A stretch of 17,325 bases of DNA from Mageeibacillus sp. UBA1212 (GCA_002309655.1 DBXM01000038.1:1-17325), one strand, 5' to 3'. Shown: positions 1 to 7,399, numbered from the stretch's first letter. The notes: generated from the letters alone by a model not told the origin. A program made the numbers and translations.

Positions 1-41
1 GTACCAACAACAACTTGACACGGTCCTTTGTCCTATTTCAA

Positions 42-69
42 TTGACAAAAGATTACTTTGGTATATAAT
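42..69 (+). promoter_or_regulatory. Sigma-A-type promoter of the cas operon
   Basis: A perfect -35 box TTGACA (42-47) and a perfect -10 box TATAAT (64-69) are separated by 16 bp. The expected transcription start is near 76, giving a leader of roughly 85 nt before the likely cas3 start. A second TTGACA at 15-20 has no suitable -10 box. The match to consensus is seen directly; promoter activity is inferred. Such a strong box pair suggests that cas expression is either constitutive or limited by a repressor or by translation. Confidence 0.7.
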
Positions 70-159
70 TACTTCGATTGTATTGGATTAGAGATACTCA
101 GTTAATATAACAATTGAGTTTTTTGTATGGTTGTTGTGATGAAGACGCGTGGAAATGAA

Positions 160-2298
160 ATGATGAAGTGTTACTATGCTCACAAAGCGGAAGACGGAAG
201 ACTTCAGACAGTAGAATCACATCTTGAGGGTACCTCAGTTTTAGCAGAGAGGTTTGCTGCAGATTTCGGGGCAAGTCAATTCGGGGCTCTTGTAGGAATG
301 GCTCATGATATAGGAAAGTGTTGCGACGATTTTCAAAACAGACTGAACGGCGGACCTATAGTTGACCATTCTTCTGCCGGAGCTATTGCCTGCGCCGGTA
401 TTCAGAATAGGCCGATTTGTGCAATTTGTGTAGCAGGACATCATTCGGGATTGCCGGATTTTGGCAATATTGTCACGGATATAGCAGGGATGCCAACGCT
501 TGTCGGAAGAATTAAAGCTAAAAAAAGAGACTTTTATGATTTTGCGAAAGAGTTCTCGCTGCCGGAAACTACAGAAGAGCCCTTGTTTGAAAACGAGCCT
601 TTTGCGAGATCTTTGTGGGGCAGGATGCTGTTCTCAACTTTAGTCGATGCCGACTATCTTGACACAGAGGCATTTATGAAAGGAAAAAGTGTTAGGGATT
701 GGTCGCATAACAGTTTAACAGAACTATTAGACATACTTAGAGCATATATGCGGAAGTATGAGAATCCTTCTTCTCCTTTAGATGTTCTTCGTACGAAGGT
801 TAGGAAGGACTGCAATGATTCGGCAAATCTTGACCGAGGATTATTCTCTCTTACCGTACCAACCGGTGGAGGAAAGACGCTCTCTTCAATGGCATTTGCT
901 TTAAACCATGCTGTCAAAAATGGAATGTCCAGAATTATATATGTCATTCCCTATACATCTATTATCGAACAAAATGCAGCTGTTTTTGCCTCCGTTTTTG
1001 GAAGTAAAAATGTGCTCGAACACCATTCCGAGGTTGATTTTAAAGAGGAATATGATTCCGAAGATAATTGGAACCCTAAGTTGGCAACAGAGAATTGGGA
1101 TGCTCCGATAATCGTAACTACCGCGGTACAATTCTTTGAATCGTTTTATTCAAATCGCCCTTCGAAAACGCGCAAACTACATAATGTTGCGAACAGTGTT
1201 GTTGTTTTTGACGAAGCTCAAATGATTCCGACAAAACATTTACTACCCTGCATCGCATTAATAGGAACATTAGTAAAGCACTTTGGAGTATCCGCTGTGT
1301 TATGTACCGCAACACAACCATTCATTCAAGATATAATGAACGAATACACACAAGGAATGTGTATACATGAAATTAGTACCGACATTGGGGCAATGTTCAC
1401 TGCGCTAAAGAGAGTTGAGTACAACTATATCGGGAAAACAAATGTTGATGATTTGGCAGATAAGATCTCATGCCTGAATCAGGTATTGTGTATAGTAAAT
1501 ACAAGGAAAACGGCCAGAGAACTATTTGAACGGTTGCCTGATGAGGGAAGTTTTCATCTTTCAACTTTAATGTATCCCGAACATAGAAAAAAAGTACTGA
1601 ACACGATACGCAAGAGGCTTTCAGCAGGATTAAGCTGCCGTGTAATATCGACTTCTCTTATCGAGGCCGGTGTGGATATTGATTTCCCGACTGTATTTAG
1701 AGAGATAAATGGTCTGGATTCAATTGTTCAGGCTGCAGGACGATGCAACAGGGAAGGAAAAAGACCTGCTGCGGAGAGTATCGTAACTGTTTTTGAGTTA
1801 GGAAAGAGAAATCCTTCTATGGTTGACATATGTATAGGTGCAGCCCGGGAAACTATAGAGAAATTTGAGGATATTGGCTCTGCGGAAGCGATAGATTATT
1901 ATTTTAAAGCGTACAGGAGTTTAATCGGAACCGGGATCGACGAGAGTGAGTCTGTCAAAAATCTTTCGTTTGGATACAATGGATGCACATTACCTTATAA
2001 GACAGTTTCTGAGAACTTTCATATGATAGACCAGCTTACTAAAACCGTATACATTCCAACTGCGGATAACGGTGAACTGTTGAGCAGAATTAAAAATGGA
2101 AATGCAGATACTACTACTTTTAGACTTGCAGGAAAATACGGAGTTAATGTTTACGAGAGAGACTATATCAATTTACTCGAATCGGGCGATTTAGATGAAA
2201 CAGATTATGGAAGCGCTATTCTAATAAATGAGTTGAGATATGATGAAAACTGTGGGCTCGGTCTTGGTGCCGACTACGGAAGAGCAATGTTTGTTTAA
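160..2298 (+). CDS. cas3: Cas3, type I-C HD nuclease-helicase
   Basis: Cas3 is recruited by the I-C Cascade after R-loop formation; it nicks the displaced strand, unwinds it 3'-5' with ATP and degrades it. Counting from the ATG at 160, the N-terminal HD nuclease shows H21, H49-D50 with K53 (MAHDIGK), H70 and H94-H95. The SF2 helicase shows Walker A TGGGKT (235-240), DEAQ (351-354), TAT (383-385) and motif VI QAAGRCNR (524-531). About 712 residues is normal for a fused I-C Cas3. In-frame ATGs exist at 127 and 139 but have no ribosome binding site. The ATGs at 160/163 follow GGAAA and give the N-terminus usual for the family, M-x-x-YYAH. It is the first gene of the operon, with 15 bp to cas5c. 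All catalytic motifs are present, so the effector looks active. Confidence 0.95.
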   Translation: MMKCYYAHKAEDGRLQTVESHLEGTSVLAERFAADFGASQFGALVGMAHDIGKCCDDFQNRLNGGPIVDHSSAGAIACAGIQNRPICAICVAGHHSGLPDFGNIVTDIAGMPTLVGRIKAKKRDFYDFAKEFSLPETTEEPLFENEPFARSLWGRMLFSTLVDADYLDTEAFMKGKSVRDWSHNSLTELLDILRAYMRKYENPSSPLDVLRTKVRKDCNDSANLDRGLFSLTVPTGGGKTLSSMAFALNHAVKNGMSRIIYVIPYTSIIEQNAAVFASVFGSKNVLEHHSEVDFKEEYDSEDNWNPKLATENWDAPIIVTTAVQFFESFYSNRPSKTRKLHNVANSVVVFDEAQMIPTKHLLPCIALIGTLVKHFGVSAVLCTATQPFIQDIMNEYTQGMCIHEISTDIGAMFTALKRVEYNYIGKTNVDDLADKISCLNQVLCIVNTRKTARELFERLPDEGSFHLSTLMYPEHRKKVLNTIRKRLSAGLSCRVISTSLIEAGVDIDFPTVFREINGLDSIVQAAGRCNREGKRPAAESIVTVFELGKRNPSMVDICIGAARETIEKFEDIGSAEAIDYYFKAYRSLIGTGIDESESVKNLSFGYNGCTLPYKTVSENFHMIDQLTKTVYIPTADNGELLSRIKNGNADTTTFRLAGKYGVNVYERDYINLLESGDLDETDYGSAILINELRYDENCGLGLGADYGRAMFV

Positions 2299-2313
2299 TG
2301 GAAAGGAGATTAA

Positions 2314-2973
2314 ATGGCTATTAAAATTGAGGTTTGGGGCGATTATGCTTGCTTCAGCAGACCCGAGATGAAAGTCGAGAGGGTAAGCTATGATGTCATC
2401 ACACCATCTGCTGCAAGAGGCATAATAGAGGCGATTTACTGGCATCCGGGAATAAGGTATGTAATTGATAGAATTAGAGTCTGTAATCCAATCAGATTCA
2501 CAAACATCAAACGTAACGAGGTCAAAGACACAGTAAGCGCCAGTTCGGTAAAAAAGATGATGGAGTCGGGAGAACCTGTTTACATAGCAACCCCACAGAG
2601 TATTCAGCAAAGGTCATCTATGATTCTGCGAGATGTCAGATATATAATTGAAGCTCACTTCGATATTACCGAAAAAGCGTCAGAGGCAGACAATCCCGGC
2701 AAATTTTCCGACATTCTTCGGCGAAGACTTGAAAAAGGAAGATTCTTCCATCAACCATGCTTTGGGACAAGAGAATTTCCGGCATATTTTAAGATTTGCG
2801 ACGATATTCCTCCTTGTCCTCAGGAACTTCGCGGAACTAAGGACTTAGGTTATATGCTATTGGATATGGACTATTCAGATGCGGAGGAAATACGACCGGT
2901 TTTCTTTCGAGCAGCACTGATTGATGGAGTGATGGAAGTGCCTTCTATTAATGATAAGGAGGTCGTAAAATGA
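2314..2973 (+). CDS. cas5c: Cas5c (Cas5d), pre-crRNA endoribonuclease and Cascade subunit
   Basis: In type I-C, Cas5c replaces Cas6: it cuts pre-crRNA in the repeat and stays on the 5' handle within Cascade. The protein (219 aa, normal length) opens with the family signature VWGDYACFSRPEMK, followed by SYDVITPSAARGI and NPIRFTNIKRNEV. Tyr42 in IYW lies where the family's catalytic tyrosine is expected, and EAH at 113-115 lies near the K-H pair of the Bacillus enzyme, with Ala where Lys is usual. That alignment is from memory. Start ATG 2314 has AAAGGAG just upstream. The gene follows cas3 by 15 bp, and its stop overlaps the cas8c start as ATGA. The repeat hairpin in the array below is its expected substrate. 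Confidence 0.95.
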   Translation: MAIKIEVWGDYACFSRPEMKVERVSYDVITPSAARGIIEAIYWHPGIRYVIDRIRVCNPIRFTNIKRNEVKDTVSASSVKKMMESGEPVYIATPQSIQQRSSMILRDVRYIIEAHFDITEKASEADNPGKFSDILRRRLEKGRFFHQPCFGTREFPAYFKICDDIPPCPQELRGTKDLGYMLLDMDYSDAEEIRPVFFRAALIDGVMEVPSINDKEVVK

Positions 2974-4703
2974 TTCTAACTGCACTTACCAGGCTTTATA
3001 ATGATTTGCTTTCGCGAGGTGAAATATCAGAACCGGGTTGGAATAGTACTAAGGTCAGTTTTGCGCTTTGCTTAAGACCAAATGGAAGTATACAGGATAT
3101 TGTGCCGACAACGGAAACTATCACTATTAATGGTAAACCAAAGGAGGTTAATCAGACGATGGTTTTGCCAGCCCCGGTTAAGAGAACGTCAGGCATAGTG
3201 TCAAATTTTCTTTGGGATAATTCTTCATATATTTTTGGCATAGACGGAAAGAACGATATAGAGAAGAGTAAAAAGTGTTTTAAGGCGTGCCAACAGTTTC
3301 ATCGTGATAATCTTCAGGGTTTAGAGGGAATAACAGCCAAATCAATCCTGAGTTTCTTTGAGCAATGGGATCCGGACAAGTGCGATAATAATCCGATTTT
3401 TGCGAGTAAAAAATCAGAGCTTATCAAAGGTGGGAATATCGTATTTAGAGTTAACGGAAAGTATGCTCATGAAGATCCTGAAATTAAACACATATGGCAA
3501 AACAAGTACAACGACGCCACGGGGGAAAAGGTAACTTGCTTAGTTACCGGCGAAGAAGATGTATTGGAATTGGTTCATCCAGCCATAAAGGGTGTTAGAA
3601 ATGCTCAATCGAGCGGCGCTGCTTTGGTTTCATATAATGCGCCTGCGTTTTCGTCATATGGAAAGCGGCAAGGTGAAAATGCCCCGATTGGCAAACGAGC
3701 TGCGTTCGCATATACAAGTGCATTGAATTATCTCCTGTCTGACCGCGACAGCACGAAACAAATCGGAGATACTACAGTTGTGTGTTGGGCTGAGGGGGCA
3801 GAACCTCAGTATAAAAACCTGTCTCTCGTTGCGCTGTTTGGAGATGAAGTGAGTTCGAATGATTTTACTTCACAAATGGATATGGATACCATTAAGTCTG
3901 TGATAAGCAGACTTGCGGAAGGGAATCCGTGTGACGAATTCTCTCTATCGCCCAGCAAGCAGTTTTACATACTTGGATTAGCGCCTAACAATGCAAGACT
4001 TTCGGTAAGGTTCTTTTATCAAAATACATTTGGAGATTTGATGCAAAATGTTAATGCCCACCAAGAGAGGTTGAAAATCACCGGTGCCAGGTATTCTTTT
4101 TTGCCTATTTGGGGACTTTTGCGAGAACTGACTAATCTGAAATCAAAAGATAAAGAACCGAACCCTGTTTTATCCGGAGCAGTGTTTAGGTCAATTGTTA
4201 CAGGTTCAGCATATCCGAGTGGGGTGTTTGAAATGCTCGAGTTGCGAATTCATGCTGAAAGGAGTATCACTCCTGGTCGAGCAGCGATTTTGAAGGCCTA
4301 TTTTTTGAAAAATGAAAATAAAGGATGTCCTAAGGAGGTTTTGAATGTGAGTTTGAACGAGAACAGTACTAATGTACCATATGTGATTGGGCGGTTGTTT
4401 GCTGTCTATGAGGCGGCACAACAAAAAGCTAATCCGGGTATTAATGCGACGATTAAAGACAAGTATTTTAATTCTGCCGCTGCGACTCCGGCTCAAATAC
4501 TGCCGTTGCTTAACAATTTATACCAGAAGCACCTGCGTAAAATGGACACGGGTTCACAGGTTTATTTTGAGAAGCAGGTTGCGGCACTTCTGAGCGTTCT
4601 TGGAGAAGACCTGCCAGCCAGACTGACTTTGCCTGAACAAGGTGCATTCCAGTTAGGCTATTATCATCAGCAACAAAAAAGATTTGAGAAAAAGGAGAAA
4701 TGA
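2970..4703 (+). CDS. cas8c: Cas8c (Csd1), Cascade large subunit
   Basis: Cas8c is the large subunit of I-C Cascade; it recognises the PAM and helps open target DNA. The 577-residue length fits the family. Recognisable stretches are the N-terminal MILTALTRLYNDLL, the central CLVTGEEDVLELVHPAIKGV followed by SSGAALVSYNAPAFSSYGK, and APIGKRAAFAYTSALNYLL. The start ATG overlaps the cas5c stop by 4 nt and is preceded by a very strong AAGGAGGT (2956-2963), so translation is coupled but also independently initiated. The C-terminal ~118 codons carry their own ribosome binding site and start, annotated separately as Cas11c. The stop overlaps the possible upstream cas7c ATG. No truncation is seen. Confidence 0.95.
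   Translation: MILTALTRLYNDLLSRGEISEPGWNSTKVSFALCLRPNGSIQDIVPTTETITINGKPKEVNQTMVLPAPVKRTSGIVSNFLWDNSSYIFGIDGKNDIEKSKKCFKACQQFHRDNLQGLEGITAKSILSFFEQWDPDKCDNNPIFASKKSELIKGGNIVFRVNGKYAHEDPEIKHIWQNKYNDATGEKVTCLVTGEEDVLELVHPAIKGVRNAQSSGAALVSYNAPAFSSYGKRQGENAPIGKRAAFAYTSALNYLLSDRDSTKQIGDTTVVCWAEGAEPQYKNLSLVALFGDEVSSNDFTSQMDMDTIKSVISRLAEGNPCDEFSLSPSKQFYILGLAPNNARLSVRFFYQNTFGDLMQNVNAHQERLKITGARYSFLPIWGLLRELTNLKSKDKEPNPVLSGAVFRSIVTGSAYPSGVFEMLELRIHAERSITPGRAAILKAYFLKNENKGCPKEVLNVSLNENSTNVPYVIGRLFAVYEAAQQKANPGINATIKDKYFNSAAATPAQILPLLNNLYQKHLRKMDTGSQVYFEKQVAALLSVLGEDLPARLTLPEQGAFQLGYYHQQQKRFEKKEK
4347..4703 (+). CDS. cas11c: Cas11c, small subunit translated from inside cas8c
   Basis: In type I-C systems the small subunit is known to be made from an internal start in the 3' part of cas8c and to line the belly of Cascade. 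Here a strong AAGGAGG (4332-4338) sits 8 nt before an in-frame GTG (4347), which is codon 460 of cas8c. The product would be 118 aa, the size expected for Cas11c. It contains GRLFAVYEAAQQKANPGINA and SAAATPAQILPLLNNLYQKH, the alpha-helical segment characteristic of this region, and ends in a Lys-rich tail. An in-frame TTG at 4341 is a weaker start, and the ATG at 4345 is out of frame. The site is seen in the sequence; independent translation is inferred from the family. Confidence 0.75.
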   Translation: MSLNENSTNVPYVIGRLFAVYEAAQQKANPGINATIKDKYFNSAAATPAQILPLLNNLYQKHLRKMDTGSQVYFEKQVAALLSVLGEDLPARLTLPEQGAFQLGYYHQQQKRFEKKEK

Positions 4704-4705
4704 CC

Positions 4706-5608
4706 ATGGAAATTATTAAAAACAGATATGAATTTGTGTTACTTTTTGATGTGGAAAACGGAAACCCCAACGGTGACCCTGACGCCGGAAATATGCCAAG
4801 AACCGACGTGGAAACCGGTTTTGGCATAGTGACGGATGTATGCCTTAAGAGAAAGATTCGGAATTATGTTGAAACCGTTAAAGAAGGCGTTCCGGGTTAC
4901 CGAATCTATATCAAAGACAATATCCCCCTCAACACAAGTGATAAGGAAGCGTATAAGAATCTCGGATTAGATGCGGATAAAGTAGATGCGGAGCAGATTA
5001 AGGCGGAAAAAAAGAAGCAGCCTAATTTGGATGAAAAGGTTAGAGATTACATGTGCAGACAGTTTTTTGATATAAGGACATTCGGGGCTGTCATGACAAC
5101 TTTCACAAAACACGCATTGAACTGCGGGCAGATAAGAGGCCCGGTTCAGATTGGATTTGCCAGGAGCATTAGTCCTGTTTTGCCGCAGGAAGTTACAATT
5201 ACGAGAGTGGCTATTACTACAGAAAAGGATGCCGAGCAAAAGAATACAGAAATGGGTAGAAAGTATGTTGTTCCGTATGCTTTATACAAGGTTGAAGGCT
5301 TTGTTTCGGCTAATCTTGCCAGAAAAACAACGGGCTTTACCGATGAAGATTTGGAGCTTTTGTGGAATGCGCTTATGAATATGTTTGAATTCGACCACTC
5401 TGCAGCAAGAGGTAAAATGGCGTCACGGGAACTCATTATTTTCAAGCACGATTCAGAGTATGGGAATGCGCCTGCTCATAAATTGTTCGATCTTGTTCAT
5501 GTAGACAGGAATGATGAGAGCGATTCCCCGCGTTCTTATAAAGACTATACAGTTACCGTGGACACCAACAACCTTCCTGAAGGAGTCGCATGCGAAATAA
5601 GGACGTGA
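4706..5608 (+). CDS. cas7c: Cas7c (Csd2), Cascade backbone subunit
   Basis: Cas7c polymerises along the crRNA spacer to form the I-C Cascade backbone. The N-terminal signature VLLFDVENGNPNGDPDAGN is diagnostic, followed by RTFGAVMTT, CGQIRGPVQIGFARSI and MFEFDHSAARGKM, all standard for Csd2. Length is about 300 aa, as usual. GGAG (4694-4697) lies only 2 nt before the ATG at 4700 but 8 nt before the ATG at 4706, so 4706 is preferred; the 4700 start would overlap the cas8c stop. The 3' end overlaps the next ORF by 19 nt, and the ribosome binding site of that ORF (AAGGAG, about 5579-5584) lies inside cas7c. Confidence 0.95.
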   Translation: MEIIKNRYEFVLLFDVENGNPNGDPDAGNMPRTDVETGFGIVTDVCLKRKIRNYVETVKEGVPGYRIYIKDNIPLNTSDKEAYKNLGLDADKVDAEQIKAEKKKQPNLDEKVRDYMCRQFFDIRTFGAVMTTFTKHALNCGQIRGPVQIGFARSISPVLPQEVTITRVAITTEKDAEQKNTEMGRKYVVPYALYKVEGFVSANLARKTTGFTDEDLELLWNALMNMFEFDHSAARGKMASRELIIFKHDSEYGNAPAHKLFDLVHVDRNDESDSPRSYKDYTVTVDTNNLPEGVACEIRT

Positions 5609-6039
5609 GTATAGATACTTATTTAAGCATATCCGGAATCCAACATTTTGCATTCTGTAAACGCCAATGGGCGCTGATACATAATGAGAATTTGTGGGTG
5701 GATAATCGCCTTACCGCGGAGGGCAGAACTGAACACGAAAGAACTCACAATCCGACAATCGTCGAGAAACGAGGAGATGAGTTGGTGGTTCGTGCCCTTC
5801 AGGTAAGGAGCGACATTGCAAAGGTATGTTGCGATTATGGACAACGGGTTCAAAACTCTGTGTTCGAATGCTACTTGGATCCCGCTCAATTAGTTAGTTT
5901 CCGTAAGAGAATTCTTGGAGAAATAGATGAGACTGAAGATAGCTTGAGAATCTACCACCTTGGTGATAATTACAGAAATAAAATTGAGAAGTTCGGCTTG
6001 AAAGAGAATTATGATCCTGAAGGCGTGTTACTATTTTGA
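5590..6039 (+). CDS. Cas4-Cas2 deletion fusion (cas1 lost); adaptation remnant
   Basis: This 149-residue ORF is not a complete protein of any one family. Residues 1 to ~75 are the N-terminus of I-C Cas4: SISGIQHFAFCKRQWALIH with the first iron-sulfur cysteine C23, then VEKRGDELVVRALQVRS. From residue ~76 it becomes the C-terminal three quarters of Cas2: IAKVCCDYGQRVQNSVFEC, LDPAQ, DSLRIYHLG and YDPEG near the end. The Cas4 RecB nuclease motifs and its three C-terminal cysteines, all of Cas1, and the Cas2 first strand with its catalytic Asp are absent. The frame is kept across the junction (about 5803-5817). AAGGAG 4 nt upstream supports ATG 5590. It sits where cas4-cas1-cas2 should be. Adaptation should be dead unless supplied in trans. 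A metagenome assembly chimera is a less likely alternative. Confidence 0.9.
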   Translation: MRNKDVSIDTYLSISGIQHFAFCKRQWALIHNENLWVDNRLTAEGRTEHERTHNPTIVEKRGDELVVRALQVRSDIAKVCCDYGQRVQNSVFECYLDPAQLVSFRKRILGEIDETEDSLRIYHLGDNYRNKIEKFGLKENYDPEGVLLF

Positions 6040-6113
6040 GTGCGAAGTACTAACAGTCATAATTAATATAGTGTTCGCGCTCATAGATGTGAAAAAATTA
6101 CAACTTTTTATCG

Positions 6114-6152
6114 ATTAATCTTTGAATAACGATAGGGTCATCAAAGATTAAT
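6114..6152. repeat. Perfect 12-bp inverted repeat in the CRISPR leader
   Basis: ATTAATCTTTGA (6114-6125) and its exact reverse complement TCAAAGATTAAT (6141-6152) flank a 15-nt loop. There is no T-run after either arm on its outward side, so it is not a standard terminator. It may be a protein-binding site or leader element; its function is unknown. Confidence 0.8.
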
Positions 6153-6170
6153 GGCGGATATACAATAAAT

Positions 6171-6200
6171 TTGATTGTTGATAGACTTTTTGAATAATAA
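6171..6200 (+). promoter_or_regulatory. Possible promoter of the CRISPR array
   Basis: TTGATT (6171-6176) and TAATAA (6195-6200) are spaced by 18 bp, and a start near 6207 would lie about 10 nt before repeat 1. The boxes are imperfect and the region is AT-rich, so chance matches are likely. Its position is what makes it plausible. Confidence 0.35.
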
Positions 6201-6217
6201 ATTCTATTTGCTTTACG

Positions 6218-7107
6218 GTCGCCCCTCGCGCAGGGGCGTGGGTTGAAAAGTTTCCGACGTCGTCAATTACATTATGCCGGGAAGTCGCCTCTCGCGCAGT
6301 GGCGTGGGTTGAAATTGGATCGAGGATAAAGGGATGTGCTGGGACCTTTGTCGCCCCTCGCGCAGGGGCGTGGGTTGAAATGACGATCAGATGCAATACC
6401 TGAAGGTCGGAGCGACGTCGCCCCTCGCGCAGGGGTGTGGGTTGAAATGGTCTTCTCATCGGTCTGCTCTTCAGACTGTTCTGTGTCGCCCCTCGCGCAG
6501 GGGCGTGGGTTGAAATTTGTAGTCGCCCTTGATGAGCTTCTCGAACTCTGGTCGCCCCTCGCGCAGGGGAGTGGGTTGAAATGCCTGCATCAAAGCCTTG
6601 TTGTCGGTCACAAGGGGTCGCCCCTCGCGCAGGGGCGTGGGTTGAAATAGGAAGTCAACGGCCTCGATTGCTGTGAAAAAAGTCGCCCCTCGCGCAGGGG
6701 CGTGGGTTGAAATAAGTGGATGTCCGACGAGTACAATGACGCGGGCGTCGCCCCTCGCGCAGGGGCGTGGGTTGAAATCCATCTTGCAGGTTTAGGAACA
6801 TCCATCCCTTGGGTCGCCCCTCGCGTAGGGGCGTGGGTTGAAATGACGTCATGACGAAGCGCTCCGGAGACGCCAGGGTCGCCCCTCACGCAGGGGCGTG
6901 GGTTGAAATGTTAGGGTCCGATTAATTATTAAAGGCCGAAATTGTCGCCCCTCGCGCAGGGGCGTGGATTGAAATTTGTCAACTGCATCCCATTGCTGTG
7001 TCTATAACTGCCGCCATTCCGCAGGGGCGTGAGTTAAAATGAATTCGACTACGTCTGCCTTGTCAAGGGCGCGTTGTCGCCCCTCGCGCGGGGACGTAAG
7101 CTAAAAC
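6218..7107 (+). CRISPR. Type I-C CRISPR array, 14 repeats and 13 spacers
   Basis: Repeats are 32 bp, starting at 6218, 6284, 6350, 6417, 6485, 6551, 6617, 6682, 6747, 6813, 6878, 6944, 7009 and 7076. Spacers are 33-36 bp. Each repeat begins GTCGCCCC and ends GGGTTGAAAT, and folds as a 6-bp CGCCCC/GGGGCG hairpin with a 7-nt loop, typical of Cas5c-processed I-C repeats. Variants: repeat 1 ends in A; repeat 2 has both partners of one stem pair changed to T; repeat 4 has C20 to T (G-U pair kept); repeat 6 has C20 to A; repeats 10 and 11 have single loop changes; repeat 12 has one change before TTGAAAT; repeats 13 and 14 are strongly degenerate. The distal decay places the leader at 6040-6217. Spacers appear all different. 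Confidence 0.98.
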
Positions 7108-7399
7108 TCGATGCAAGGTATTTATAATTAGAAAAAAGCGGAGGCCCTTTCTGGGACAATCTGTTATTTTCAATTCAAATAACCGGCATTATCTCTTACC
7201 GGAGTCTTAAAAAACGCCGGATTGTAATAATATATGTATGACCTGTTAGTTTTAAGGTTGACTGCTTCGATAAATATGATATTTGCTGATTCTTTGTCCG
7301 ATGGACCGCTGGCTTTTGTTAATAGATGGGTATCCGAGATCCAGACATGAATTGGCTGCGAAAACGCCGGTAAAGCCACAGGATTTTTTTATTTTTTAA
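7108..7399. other. Array trailer, no recognised gene
   Basis: This is AT-rich sequence between the last degenerate repeat and the downstream promoter. I see no tRNA, repeat unit or convincing ORF. Two copies of AAAACGCCGG lie exactly 150 bp apart (7211-7220, 7361-7370). A minus-strand open frame (7170-7379, GTG start) lacks a ribosome binding site and cannot be supported as a gene. Confidence 0.5.

Larger units (their letters stand above)
6040..6217 (+). promoter_or_regulatory. CRISPR leader region
   Basis: This AT-rich 178-bp stretch lies between the cas remnant and the first repeat, where I-C leaders usually sit. The distal repeats are degenerate at the far end of the array, which agrees with the leader being on this side. 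It contains a perfect 12-bp inverted repeat (6114-6125 and 6141-6152) and a possible promoter just before the array. No ORF of note is present. Confidence 0.7.

Noticed and set aside
96..124. ACTCA...TGAGT hairpin followed by six T in the cas3 leader, resembling an attenuator
   Set aside because: The stem is only five AT-rich pairs around a 14-nt loop, too weak to call a terminator.
5590..6039. Reading this ORF as a short but complete Cas4
   Set aside because: The second half has the Cas2 signature YGQRVQNSVFEC and none of the Cas4 nuclease motifs or C-terminal cysteines.
6284..6315. Compensatory change in repeat 2
   Set aside because: Both paired positions became T, which leaves a mismatch and does not restore a pair.
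6714..6746. Possible self-targeting of cas8c by spacer 8 (similar to the segment near 3508-3525)
   Set aside because: Only a short stretch with several mismatches matches; this is far from a usable protospacer.
6148..6889. Minus-strand open frames over the CRISPR array with repeated PTPLREGR- and STHAPARG-like peptides
   Set aside because: The peptide repeats are translations of the CRISPR repeat, not proteins.
7170..7379. 69-codon minus-strand ORF (GTG start) with a protein-like Tyr/Asn-rich C-terminus
   Set aside because: There is no ribosome binding site, a stop codon just upstream prevents extension, and I recognise no family. It could be a decayed gene end, but this cannot be supported.
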